DNA of 52,221 nt from Priapulus caudatus (GCF_000485595.1 NW_014577289.1:9412-61632), one strand, 5' to 3'; shown: positions 13,101-23,124, counted from the stretch's first letter. Notes: generated from the sequence alone by a model not told the origin. Translations and numbers: made by a program.

Positions 13101-16100
13101 TAATTTTTAATTTTTTTAAGTGTCAGTTTATTATCAAAAACCCACCACTCTCACAATAAATTAATAAAATATGTTCAAGTTTATTTGGGGCTGGATCGTA
13201 AGCGCAGAGAATATATCGGTGCATGCAGCATGAAGATATAACAGACTGACAGTGACAGCACAGTATATACAGTCAGGGTTCTCCAAGAGCACTTATAGCC
13301 TGGCGGCCCGCCAGACTATCGTCGAGCCTCGCCATCCTAAAATGCACCCGCACTCTCATATCATAGCCGCACTCTAAATATCATAGCGCCTGCTAAATAT
13401 CATAGCCGCCATGCTAAATATCATAGCCGCCATGCTAAATATCATAGCCACCATGCTAAATATCATAGCCGCCATGCTAAATATCATAGCCCCCGGACCC
13501 CCCTAGCACGCAAACGGTTTAACCGCCCTCGGCGATTTGCAACTAGGACCGTAAAGGCAGCACCCGCCATGCTATAATGAAAAAGCTTGGAGAACCCCGA
13601 CAGTGTATCTGTTTTTGTGTACTTCAGCAGAGAAAATCCTCGTTCACAGGCTGCAGTAGAGGGGCAAACATTTGAAGTAGCTGATCACGTAACGACCATG
13701 CCTGGACTGGGGGCCAGATTTACATGTTGCAGGCTTTCATTTTTAAGGGGCGCGATCGCGCTCGCGCTCTACCGCGCACCCGAAATTGTGCCATGGTGCG
13801 TGCATCATCGCGCCTCATAAAAATGGTTGAAATCGCGCACCAAGAGTATGTGTATTATGTTGAAATAGCTCTCCATAGAGTTAGCAATGTAGGGGGGGTA
13901 TAAAAAGGTTAGCAACACATAACAATTTGTGGTGTGTAAGTAACTGAACGTATGGAAGAGGTACAGGTTACTACTTTCTGGTTTATTACAACTAGACAAC
14001 AGCATCCAAATACAGGTACCTACACGGTAGCCACAAGTTACCTGCTCGTTTCCACTATACGTGGCGATAAGTGGTTTTCTGCCGACGTGAAACAGTCATT
14101 AGGGTTGGAGGGGCTACATACGTGGCTACTACGTACAATTAATTTGGCTAGTTTGTTGATGGATTGTGATGAGTATTTCGTGCTGAAATATGCAGGTACA
14201 GGATGAAAATCAGAATAAATAAACAAGTTTATTTTACATCGATCAACCTCTTTTATTAATCTGTGTGCTAGTGTTGGGTTGTTGGATGAAAAGAATGTAA
14301 TCATGACGAAGCCATGAATGAATGAAGGTGAGATGAATGATAATCAGTGGATTGACATGACATCCCAATTTTCGTTTTGGATTTCACTCTAGCCTGAGGA
14401 TTGTCATGATCCTCTCATCACACCCAAGAGGCATAGATGAAGGAGAGCCTTCAAGGAGCTCTCCATCACCCCTTTAAGGGTGTGATTTTTAGTGGAGCTC
14501 TCCATCATGCCTCTTAAGGGTGTGATTTTTTAGTGGAGCTCTCCATCATGCTCTTAAAGGTGTGATTATGGAGCGTGAAAGGACCCCCTATGGTGTCCTA
14601 GGGGAGTCATTAGTAGTCCTCCTGTAATTTTCAAATCTGAAAGCCTGATGTTGATGTGTGCATGTTGTGTACATGACTGTATGCACTGATTGTTTCATTC
14701 TCATTGTGTTTTTTTCATTCAAATCTGGTCGCAGCAAGGCAGCTTATGTCTGTGCAAAACAATGCAAGGAACGGAAACAGAAAAATATCATTATGTCTAG
14801 ACATTCAATAAAAAAAACTTGCTTGCTCCCCCTCAGCAAGTGCAATTTCAAGCTAATTGCGGGGGCGATTTTGGTTGCGCCGGGGCCATAGAGCAAGCGG
14901 CTTTGTCGTGCCCTGATAAGAGGAATAATAATTTTACAGTAATACCAGTGCTCGAAATAAGAAAAAAAATGTGTTTGTCCTGCGGACAACCCAGGCATCA
15001 AATCAGGTTTGTCCGCAACAATTTCTGGTGTCCCAAAAAATATCCCCAAATCTCTTATTTTCAATCACATAATAATATGATCAGAAAACACCAAAAAAGC
15101 GTGCGTAGCCAGGATTTTTATCAAGGGGGGCCAAAAACAGCGAACTGCGCAAAATAGTGGATGACTTAATATTTTAATGGCTCCTCCGCCTCCCTCTCCA
15201 CACCCTACGGCTCGGCTCCTCTACCTCTCAGCTCTGTAAACTTTGTTTTGGGGGCCAAAAACATACTGTAGGAGTGATATCTTTAAATTTATTTTATTTC
15301 AACCTGTAAACTTAATACTTTGCATGAATCAGGTTGGTCATCATGACTAGTTAATCTTCTTTTGCATGAATCTTGACATTAGCCAAAAAATTTTGGTTTA
15401 TAAAAATGGAAGACATCGGGTTTCAGGGTATTCACTCATACTTAATGAGTCATACTGCAATAATATTATTATATATCAATTGGTCCACTTATGATCAGAT
15501 CATTCAGATGTATAATAATATTATTGCAGTGGGAGTCGTGTGACTCATATGACTGGATACTAAATGACATTGGCTACAATTATCACTATATACCCATTAA
15601 ATAAAAATTCAAGCTGCAACTGAATATATCATGCAAAATGTATTCCAGGTCTCATTGAATCAATGCCAATGGAACACAGAACTTTGTCTAGAATCCAAAC
15701 CTAAGCTCCTTTAATCATTGTCATTTGAATAGAATCCGTTTTGTATAAAAAAATAAAATTTTCTTCTCAACTCTAAGAAGTCTAAGAAGTTTCAAATTGA
15801 TATCATTCTTAACAACTGGAACAGCTAGCTATACTTACTAAACTGCATGTTTTTTTTAAAATGTTTAATAAGTTTAAAATGGTTTGTAATGGCTAGCTAT
15901 AGAATACCTCTATTATCGCTGACACACTCGCTTCAGTTAGTCTGTTTACCTCTCAGGCAGATTCGATTACATCACTGCCACAACAAATCTACCAGCAACA
16001 AGCCATTTGTCTCTTCAGAAAAAGCATTTGTAGTGATCGATAAGTAGTTACCCAAGGCTGCGACACTAGCGGTGGCCGCGGTGGCCCGGGGCCACCAAAA

Positions 16101-18730
16101 CTTGATGTCGGGCCACCAAAATTTCCAAAAGTTAAAATTTGGTGGCCCGATCGGCCACTAAAATATAAAATGTCTATGTGATAAAAATAATTGTTTCTTA
16201 CGTGCTAATCTCATTCAAAAGAGAGCGAGCAATTCGCGCGAGGCGAGGGCACACGTACGCACGTGCAGCATTCTACGCGAGCATACACGGGCGCACGGCA
16301 TATTTGCAAGCGCCAGCATACATGTGATTACATTGTATCAAGCGAACCAGACAATGCGTCTAGACAATACGCATGTCTCCAGTGTACTGTGGAGGCATGT
16401 AAAATGAACGCGAGCGATGAGAGTTTCGAAGGCAAACAATTGTCATAATAACAAAATGATGAAATTTCTTCATTTTTTGATGTATTTTGTTCAAAATGTT
16501 AAAAATACGGGACACACATGCGTCCCGGGAAGGGTCGGTACGGGACGCAGGACACATGGGCAAAATACGGGACGTCTGGTCACCTCTGATTGCTTAGCTA
16601 GCTGCACTGGTCTCACTGTTTCGGATCCGAAGCGAAACTGCCAACTATTCCATGAAGATGATCAGTATTTTAATCCGAAGTGTAATATTAGTGCTTTGTA
16701 AGTTTATTTATGCATTTTCTGTCTCTTTAACGCAAACGAAATATTGAACTTAGTCTTAGACATATGGCTGCTTTTTCTTTTTAAATGCATGGTACCCAGG
16801 CTACATTTTGTTGATATAATTATGGTTCTACTTTATCTTATTAAATCTGCAATATTTTATTTTTTACAGTTTCAAAAGCCTGTCCAGACATTTGAACTTT
16901 TATGAGATTAAATGTATATGTTTTATTTTAACATGAAAGCCAAATGTGTTGTTGTTTATATTACAGTTACTTTGTTTATTATTTGCATGCTCTGTGACTT
17001 TGATCTTCTGAAACGTCTGCACTGATCGATAGCATGTGCACGCGCGTGTTTAGATAAAAATGAGTGAAAGTATAAAAATGGTATGCAAGATTCTGGTGAA
17101 AATTTGATGCCGTGGAATGGATATTTAAATGTATGCCTCAACTCATCAATGTCAGTGTGTTGCCATCGTGTGGGTTTGTTTAAAGACTTGTGCAAGTGCA
17201 TCAGACGGCCCAATTTCAAATAATATACAATACGAGATTGAATAAAGATTTATGTTTTTTTTTTTTTTTTTTCGGGCCACCAGATTTCATTTTCGGGCCA
17301 CCAAAAATTGAAAATCAATGATTTTGGTGCCCGATCGGGCCACTGAAAAAAAAAGTTAGTGTCGAGCCTTGAGTTTACCTACATGTTACTCGCCGATGAA
17401 ACTTATCCACACAGTCAAATTTGTTGTCGGCTACGAACGTGAGTGTTGATACGCATACTTATTGGCCAAAGCACCCATATTACACGGCATTGCTGACCAA
17501 TGAGAAGCGGCGAAACAACACTAGCCTATGGACGCACATGCAGGGCGATCGACAGCCAAGAAATTCAATTCGCGGTCAGAAAAATATTAATAAAGTGCGT
17601 TTTTCGTCACATTTTTTCTTGGTTGTCACCGCGGCAATGTCCAGACTGGTTAGTTTTTGTCCGGCGCAAATTCTGGTTGTCTCGGACAACCGGACAACGC
17701 TTATTTCGAGCACTGAATACTATAATCATCACTTACGTTATTAAGCAGACATTCAGGCCGTGTTTCATTCTCTCCTGCTCGCCATATCCTTAGGTAATCC
17801 CCACTGGTTGCAAGCAAATCTGGGAAGACACCTTTCTGCAAAAAAGTTACAATTGGACAACATGAACACCTGCCAATAACAATTGCAAACGTGATAAATA
17901 TTATAGAATTGTGTAACTAATGTAACGACAGGAGAAATGAACTCATATCCATGAAGACTCATAAAGGCTTCTCTACACATTGATTACAGCCAACTTAAAC
18001 CTCTACTCAGATAACAGTCAGGCGTAATTCTGAGACGCACATGTATGACTACTGCCACAGAAAGCACCTCAGAAGATGTATACTCACTGTATGACTAGAC
18101 TGCCCGTAAGACAAGTAGTAAAACAGTGTAATGGACTGTAATAGTGTATGCTACAACAGCGCGCTGTGACTACGTGTATGTTCTTGCTTTGATATTTCAA
18201 ACCTGTCGGCCTGAAATACAACCCTGTCGGCTCAAAACTCAAACCTGTCGGCGTTACATGTTAAAACCCCTCATGGACCACACTGTAACTTACACTGTCA
18301 GGTATCCACATGATTTTTGTGCAAGGGTATGGATGATCAAACGTGCTCTTGCACACAAACTCTGATGTGTCCTCATCGAGTGACACAATCTGAACCTGTA
18401 GAAAGGCAAAACTTAATTTATATGCAGCATAGGAATAGCAAGCTTAACTGAAAATAATGCTTTTAGTCTGAAGCATTGTTACCTTTTACATGCAGTAAAT
18501 CATTGTTGCATTATTTTACAGTTTGAGGATTTATATTAGGATGTACTAATACTATTGTATCTTACCTTGTTGTTGTACTCCTCAACGAAGCTTCCAAGTG
18601 CTAACCGAAATCGCTTGTCGGGTCGCACACTCCAATTCATAGCATACAGTGTCCAAGGTGCGTCATACTTGTAAATCTCCTTGCGCTTGGTTGGTGGCGC
18701 TGGTGGGGCCCCCGAAGGAAGCGACACCAT
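6987..18730 (-). CDS. DCAF7: DCAF7 (WDR68/HAN11) WD40 adaptor, complete, 8 coding exons
   Basis: Eight exons (5' to 3': 18730-18566, 18395-18294, 17835-17737, 10055-9942, 9267-9135, 8301-8150, 7805-7688, 7159-6987) join in frame through GT-AG introns into 351 codons. The human protein is 342 long; the extra residues are a Pro/Ala-rich N-terminus (GAPPAPP) before [12 protein letters not shown]. Key stretches are [45 protein letters not shown] and the C-terminus NNCLEILRV. The family forms a seven-bladed WD40 propeller that scaffolds DYRK1/HIPK2 kinases and acts as a DDB1-CUL4 substrate receptor in nucleus and cytoplasm. Intron 3 (10056-17736) is the longest and is packed with transposons and satellite, yet the exons carry no stops or frameshifts. 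Identification is by near-complete collinearity and is essentially certain. Confidence 0.97.
7297..7501. mobile_element. MITE-like foldback in DCAF7 intron 7
   Basis: Termini of about 40 bp (gaaaataaatgtag... with ...gggtgtta) are inverted at the two ends with only a few differences. A second, inner inverted pair (ctataaaatgacaa with ttgtcattttatag) sits at about 7380-7424. There is no coding capacity. Both flanks are TA-rich, compatible with a TA target. Confidence 0.75.
7523..7632. repeat. AT-rich inverted repeat next to the MITE
   Basis: A stretch containing aattttggtttttatagc at the left is repeated inverted at the right (catgaaaaccaaaattta), with a TATA-rich centre. It is another small snap-back element, or a diverged relative of the one beside it. 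Confidence 0.6.
7688..7805 (-). CDS. DCAF7: DCAF7 exon 7
   Basis: Codons 256-294 plus one base ([19 protein letters not shown] to SSCHVCTA). The acceptor is ATTCAG and the donor GTAAGT. Phase 1 exit. Confidence 0.95.
8150..8301 (-). CDS. DCAF7: DCAF7 exon 6
   Basis: Completes Gly 205, then [16 protein letters not shown] to MAMDGME (to codon 255). The acceptor is TTGTAG and the donor GTGGGT. Phase 0 exit. Confidence 0.95.
9135..9267 (-). CDS. DCAF7: DCAF7 exon 5
   Basis: Codons 161-204 plus one base ([16 protein letters not shown] to FASV-G). The acceptor is CTTTAG and the donor GTAAGC. Phase 1 exit. Confidence 0.95.
9300..9487. mobile_element. Short inverted-terminal element, DCAF7 intron 4
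   Basis: The left end (cagtgtagccccattataacgc) and the inverted right end (cggtggaaccccgattttacgc) are diverged inverted termini about 22 bp long. It is under 200 bp and has no open frame, so it is a probable non-autonomous DNA transposon. I see no clean target duplication. Confidence 0.55.
9578..9806. mobile_element. Non-autonomous DNA transposon with ~50-bp inverted ends
   Basis: The ends read agctggatttacactaccg and, inverted, agctgggtttacactaccg, with similarity continuing through tttatg and caaattgg for roughly 50 bp. It lies in DCAF7 intron 4 and has no coding capacity. Confidence 0.75.
9942..10055 (-). CDS. DCAF7: DCAF7 exon 4
   Basis: Codons 123-160 ([15 protein letters not shown] to TIWGLE). 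The acceptor is TTGTAG and the donor GTATGT. Phase 0. Confidence 0.95.
10300..10515. repeat. G/C-homopolymer-rich fragment
   Basis: Runs of G and C up to about 10 alternate with an A-rich 3' portion. The text resembles the GC-rich ends of degraded transposons, and a similar patch occurs at 25195-25245. Base accuracy in the homopolymers is uncertain. Confidence 0.4.
10620..11605. repeat. ~1-kb minisatellite of CGCTCACGCACACACG-type units
   Basis: Irregular 16-30 bp units built from gcgctcacgcacacacgt with gcacacac spacers fill almost 1 kb of DCAF7 intron 3. Much of it strictly alternates purine and pyrimidine. Open frames of about 330 codons in two phases are Ala/His/Thr/Arg artefacts of the repeat and are not genes. 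In the DCAF7 transcript the array reads as UG/CG-rich RNA. Confidence 0.95.
11786..12600. mobile_element. Foldback element with ~270-bp inverted arms
   Basis: 11786-12058 and 12327-12600 are inverted copies of about 270 bp that differ by scattered substitutions and small indels. A centre of about 270 bp separates them. The outer tips share tatatca.caggagtagataat on the two strands. There is no open frame with coding character, including the 94-codon minus frame in the right arm. It is located in DCAF7 intron 3. Confidence 0.85.
13274..13599. mobile_element. hAT-like non-autonomous element with 5-bp TSD and internal 21-bp repeats
   Basis: The termini cagggttctccaag and, inverted, cggggttctccaag are flanked on both sides by acagt (13269-13273 and 13600-13604), a 5-bp target duplication. 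Inside, a 21-bp unit (catgctaaatatcatagccgc) repeats about seven times from about 13350 to 13490. It lies in DCAF7 intron 3. Confidence 0.8.
14456..14572 (+). repeat. Three tandem ~40-bp units
   Basis: Three consecutive units begin ggagctctccatca and end gtgtgattttt.agt, with small indels between copies. A related stretch at 14395-14455 runs partly in inverted order. Non-coding, DCAF7 intron 3. Confidence 0.8.
14946..17715. mobile_element. 2.8-kb DNA transposon, inverted ends, 5-bp TSD, interrupted by another element
   Basis: The left end cagtgctcgaaataag recurs inverted at the right end, with further partial similarity inward (gtttgtcc.cggacaacc). Both sides are flanked by aatac (14941-14945 and 17716-17720). 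The short target site and CAGTG-type ends suggest the hAT group, but I see no transposase frame, so it is non-autonomous or decayed. A second element occupies 16053-17371. The right end lies about 20 nt downstream of the DCAF7 exon 3 donor. Confidence 0.75.
16053..17371. mobile_element. 1.3-kb element nested inside the 14946-17715 transposon
   Basis: The ends caaggctgcgacacta and, inverted, caaggctcgacactaa are followed inward at both sides by runs of gtggccc and gggccacca on opposite strands. No clean target duplication is visible. Internal frames are short and unconvincing. Confidence 0.65.
17737..17835 (-). CDS. DCAF7: DCAF7 exon 3
   Basis: Codons 90-122 ([19 protein letters not shown] to LLNN). 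The acceptor is TTTGCAG and the donor GTAAGT. A 2.8-kb transposon begins about 20 nt inside the following intron. Confidence 0.95.
18294..18395 (-). CDS. DCAF7: DCAF7 exon 2
   Basis: Codons 56-89 ([13 protein letters not shown] to MWIPDS). The acceptor is CTACAG and the donor GTAAGT. Phase 0 at both ends. This is the first WD blade. Confidence 0.95.
18566..18730 (-). CDS. DCAF7: DCAF7 exon 1 (coding)
   Basis: Codons 1-55. The ATG at 18730 is chosen because it precedes KRKEIYKY by a short lineage-specific tail. The exon ends EEYNNK at a GTAAG donor, phase 0. Confidence 0.95.
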
Positions 18731-18769
18731 TTTGCCGCCGAAACGAATTTTTAGTTTGTTGTGGGAAAC
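18731..18769 (-). other. DCAF7: DCAF7 5' UTR segment after a leader-intron acceptor
   Basis: Reading leftward on the minus strand, a pyrimidine run and CTGTAG end at 18770, then 39 nt lead to the DCAF7 ATG. This looks like a real 3' splice site, so the leader is probably split and the true promoter lies further right. I could not place the upstream non-coding exon with confidence. Confidence 0.55.
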
Positions 18770-19179
18770 CTACAGAAGAGAAAAGACACTGGTTATTTGA
18801 TCTTGTATGATATCGCCGCAGCAATGCTGCATACACCGATCAAAATTATACAACAATAATCGCGTTTCCTAGCAAAGACAAATACAAAAACCAGCCACGT
18901 GCGCTTATGTGAATGTAACGACAGGGAACATGACATGCACCTGTGGGAGGGTGGCAACACTTCAATGTCCTCATTGTCACTCATTTGTGTATCACCGAAA
19001 AAATGTGTGAACATTTACACACACCACTTAGTGTCGTGGAACTGTTTGAAAAGTCAGCGACATGAATTATTTTTTGACGGCAAATATTATTATTATTATT
19101 AATATTAAGAATATTAATAATAAGAATATATTTAATATTAATATTAGACCACTAAATTATCATGACGTCCTTATTGACG

Positions 19180-19325
19180 CTGATAGGGTCTATGTCCCCC
19201 AGGGTACTGCCGGAACGTACCCTGGGTACGGTCCGGTATACCGGAACGTACCCTGGTAACTATGTGATATGACGGACCGTACCTCGCTTACTCCCTACCG
19301 TACCCTGACTGTCCCTGTTCCGCCC
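19180..19325 (+). repeat. GC-rich ~145-bp repeat family, copy 1
   Basis: Begins gctgatagggtctatgtccc and runs through ggtccggtataccgga, a near-palindromic core, to gtaccctgact. It is shared with three other copies in this intergenic space, listed separately. Confidence 0.85.
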
Positions 19326-19792
19326 GCAGCTACTGAATGTCGCAAATTTGAAATATACATACAGACCTGCATGATATCTTTATAAAGTTGGATTGGATTA
19401 TGAAACTGTGAAACCAAGAAGAAATTTCAACCTATATACACTGATGCGCGCAATCCTTTTTAGACTATAGGCGTCCTGTCCGTGTTCGTTCAGTCTTGTG
19501 ATCCCTCCCCGGCAGAACATGAAAATCGTTTGTAAATAAGGGAAAAAATATGAAACAGGAGATTTTCAACACGTTTTATGTCCAACGTCTGAGGCCCTCG
19601 ACGTTTTTAGTAATTTGGTGGGAAAATTAGGAATTTCAGCTTATTATTCACCGACACCGCGTAGTAACATGACGGAGATTGTCCAATTAGGTCCGCGCGT
19701 TGCAACGCATGTGCTAAGAGCGAAGTAAATAATCCAATCGAAAGAGCCGTACTACGCTATGTTTGCACTATGTTGTTGCTAAGGACTCCAAC

Positions 19793-20171
19793 ATGACTGC
19801 GCCCACGGAGCCATTGAAAATACTGTGTTAATGTTATTGTCACAACCCTGGTGTTTCTGAGAGTGAAATTACACCTTTCAAAGATTTAACTTGGACTACG
19901 TTTCTACGGAGTGTTGTAATTTGGAATGATTTAGTGGGCAATCAAGCTGAAATTGCGAAAAATTTCATCCATGCTCATGACTTGGAGTCACTGCCACTGG
20001 CACTGGCACTGCCGCTGGGTCGCATGATGCCGTGGTGCCGGTGCCCTTGCCACGAGAAGCTGGATTTCACCGCAAATGCTACCAGTATTTTACAGATTCT
20101 CAAAGCAACAGCGGGATTAGCGTGCAAAGCAGAAACTGGAGGCTGCATCTGTTAATGTTACATACATATTA
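19793..20171 (+). pseudogene. Decayed zinc-binding, transposon-type reading frame
   Basis: An ATG at 19793 opens 12 codons ending in Cys, then TAA (19829-19831). The same phase then continues with CYCHNP, TPFKDLTWTTFLRSVV and WNDLVGNQAEIAKNF. Around a run of repeated ccactggcactggc the protein-like signal shifts phase and resumes as GFHRKCYQYFTDSQ, ending at a TAA near 20171. The Cys-x-Cys start and the H-x3-CY-x2-FT motif resemble uncharacterised proteins that are expanded and often transposon-linked in marine invertebrates. That assignment is from memory of the motif style, not a search. One stop and one frameshift mark it as broken. Confidence 0.5.
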
Positions 20172-20489
20172 AAACGCTACATATGTAACTCTAGTGTAGC
20201 AACCCACTGACTTAAGTAACTGCAGCAGGCCGAACGCAGTATGATAAAAAAGTACGAGTACGACTAGCTCTAGTAGTTAACTATACTACGTCCGCGTACA
20301 GCGGCAACTGTGCTGGGCTATAGTTACTAGAGCTAGAGTAAGACAAACTTAAGTTACGTACTTTATTATACAGTGAGGCCTACCACATTCTCTAACATTT
20401 TGCTATTATTAATTATTATCTTTATCTGCCCACGCTTTATGTAAAAAATTAACAGGCTTGATTTTCCCCTTAGGCCTTCATCCTAGTAG

Positions 20490-20633
20490 TGGCTGATAGG
20501 GTCCTATGTCCCACAGGGTACTATCGGAGGGTAACCTGGGTACGGTTTGATATATCGGAAAGTACCTCGGGGTAATATACGATATGTTGCTGCGTACCCT
20601 GCATTGTCCCACCGTACCCTGACTTTCACACAC
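20490..20633 (+). repeat. GC-rich repeat family, copy 2
   Basis: Same orientation as 19180-19325, more diverged in the core (ggtttgatatatcgg) and ending gtaccctgactttc. Copies 1 and 2 bracket the decayed reading frame at 19793-20171. Confidence 0.8.
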
Positions 20634-21319
20634 ACACTGTGACACAATATATGACAGCAAAAATATTGAGATTAATTAAAGAATCATCAATTAATATGAA
20701 TAATTTAGAAAAATTAATAAAAGCTAGTAGTCTCGTTTAATGTTATCATTGTAATACTATCATTACCATAAATAAAAATGGTTTGATATTGACATGAAAT
20801 ATAACAAAATCAATATGCACGTGACGGCGGCAATACCTTGTGGCGGTAATGGCACCAGTATAGTAGGGGAGAAGCATAAATATATTTTTTATTTCCTTTA
20901 ATCTATGAGTTATTTATACATTTAGAATTTATTTATACATGTTACATAACAAAATTCGCAAGTATGTTGTACGGTTTTGTTCTATTTATTTATAATTTAA
21001 ATTATGTAATGACATGTTATACTTGTTTCACATAATTTGAATTATGTTTATATCTTACTTATTCATTTGTACTATTTTGTTAAACTTGTAAATGGAAAAA
21101 TACAGAAAATAAATTCAAATCAAATCCATTTGTTTTTGTATATCTAGGATTAATTCAAAATAAAGGAGTAGATAGGCAAACTTTCTACTGTTTGCTCTAT
21201 TTTTTTGGTTTAGCTGGCCGTGTAAAAGTGCAATCCCCGAGTCCCACTGCCTACAAACCACGAGAGCGCTGCACAAAGGGGAAAAAAATACTGAGGTCTA
21301 GTTCTGCATGTGTCCTTCA

Positions 21320-21570
21320 TCAACATCCCCAGTTCTCATATCCTACCCAAAGTGTGCATTATCTGTCGTGGCACACAGTACACAACAGACTACAACCGGA
21401 AGAGACACCCAGAAAGTTTCCTATTTGCATTTTATATAATGTTTTGTTTAAAAGAAAAGAAAAACAACAAAGGAGACTTTTACACAGCGAGTGACTTACA
21501 AATGCAGATGAATTTTATTCAAAGCGGGTTCATTCAGATTATAGAGCAAAACAAAAATAGTAAAAATGTA
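21320..21570 (+). pseudogene. Possible fragment of a Cys-rich transposon-type protein
   Basis: One frame reads PKVCIICRGTQYTTDYNRKRHPESF, then loses similarity to anything recognisable and continues with ASDLQMQMNFIQSGF. The C-x2-C followed by a basic stretch is the kind of N-terminal finger seen in the family suspected at 19793. It has no start codon in good context and no conserved downstream region, so this is a weak call. Confidence 0.25.
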
Positions 21571-21701
21571 GTTGAACCCCCCCCCCCCAAAAAAAAGAGA
21601 GTATGGTGTTGGTAAGTTACCCTTAAGGGGTTTCATGACTCATCCCATTAACAAATCTTTAAAACCCAAATCCTGCCTACAAGTGAAAACATACTATTTT
21701 A

Positions 21702-22435
21702 TAGTGATGGGAATCGGCTGGAATTTCATAATCGATTATCGGTTTCCCTTAACCGATCGATAATCGGTTAATAATAGCATAGATTTAATTTAATCTTACT
21801 TTGTATATACAATTATACATAGCATTCAATATTATCATGTTTTATGATCATGTATTAGCTCTGTGAAGGTTGCTGTATGTATATCAATGTCGTTTCTATA
21901 CAGTATTTAATCAATTTAAAAAGAAATGGTTTAAATGCTTTATTAAAACATTAAAGTTTTTAACAAACATGATCAAGACTTGTTCTTTATTTAGTAAGTA
22001 AGTTGTTTGTGTTCTAATAGTGTAGGCTGTGTAGCCGAGTTAATGTCCTGCCAATGGAATATCCTCTCCAACACAATGTAACAAACAATACGGAGAGTAG
22101 AATCTCATCTACGGATAACATCTGTGGGACAGTGTCAAACCAAAACAAAGACACTGTCCAATTTGTCCTCTGCAATCAGACAGGACCTATGTTAACAGTG
22201 ATTCATAAGGTTCCTCTGGACTACACACTGATGCACTTCTACTTCGCTACCAATGCATGTCCATGTTGCGATTTAGTAATTTAAAAAATTATTTTATTTT
22301 ATTTAATTTTTTTGGTATTTTATTTAATTTTTTTGGTATTTTTGATAATCGATTATTTGTTTTCATAATCGATTATCGAATTTGAGACTATAATCGATCG
22401 ATTTTCGATTATAATCGATCATTGGAACATCACTA
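21702..22435. mobile_element. hAT-like non-autonomous transposon with exact 8-bp TSD
   Basis: The ends tagtgatg are inverted, followed inward by several cgattat-type subterminal repeats on both strands. The element is bracketed by ctatttta at 21694-21701 and 22436-22443, a perfect 8-bp target duplication, which is the hAT hallmark. Its 734 bp carry no transposase. The 76-codon plus frame inside (22054-22284) shows no domain. Confidence 0.85.
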
Positions 22436-22890
22436 CTATTTTAATTGCAATTTGCATTGAAAACAATAAAATACATAAGAAATTGTAAAAAAAACAATTT
22501 TAATATGAAATATATAATACTGTTTACCCAAGTTATCTTCTTAGATACCTGTCTAATAAATACCTTTAAGTTAAAGCTGCTATTTGTTGCTTAAATCACA
22601 TTAAGTGAAAAAATGCATTAAATTGAAAAAAATTGGCATTAATTATATTTGAGCAAGATTGTGGGTAAGTGTGCGTGTTGCGCGAGTGGATAAGTTGGAA
22701 TAGTGATTGGCATCATATTAGCTACACGTTAAACAATGTTTCATGTTCTGCAAGGAGGGGACCACAAAGTCAATATTTGATGCATTTGTAGTGTACGGCC
22801 TATAGTCTATTTGCAAATATCGCGATGATCGGGAATGCGTTTTCCTTTCGCAATATTTACGACATTTTCCGCGGGCGAGATTTTTGAAAG

Positions 22891-23124
22891 ATGGCTCCAA
22901 GTGTTGTGGTGGAACAGGAAAATTTGTATGATTATCTTAATGGGTTGGAAACGTATAGACTCGCTGACACTTGTAGAAAGGTCGGAGGTGAAACGTAACA
23001 GGGTAAAGGTTACGAATATTTTGCGGAACGGACCGGAAACAAGGAACGGGAGCATAAAGCGGCGCGTTTCCTGCCGACAAGCGGTATGTATTACGACATT
23101 GCTGAAAGTCAGGGTACGGTTTGA
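22891..23124 (+). pseudogene. Unrecognised coding-like frame with TISU-like start and in-frame TAA
   Basis: An upstream in-frame TGA, then gaaagATGGCTCC, opens 35 codons (MAPSVVVEQENLYDY..., ETYRLADTCRKVGG), then TAA at 22996-22998. The same phase then stays open for 41 codons (QGKGYEYFAERTGNKE, EHKAARFLPTSG) to a TGA at 23122-23124. Amino-acid composition looks protein-like on both sides of the stop. It could be a dead gene, or a first exon whose donor lies just before the stop (GGAG|GTGAAA). I recognise no family. Confidence 0.35.

Noticed and set aside
13346-13490. CRISPR-like regular repeats of 21 bp
   Set aside because: There are no unique spacers; the units are directly adjacent, and this is a eukaryotic intron.
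14658-15157. Overlapping frames of 77-112 codons on both strands
   Set aside because: They cross the left inverted end of the 14946 transposon and have no conserved motif.
22054-22284. 76-codon plus-strand frame inside the hAT-like element
   Set aside because: No transposase or zinc-finger signature; expected by chance in 734 bp.
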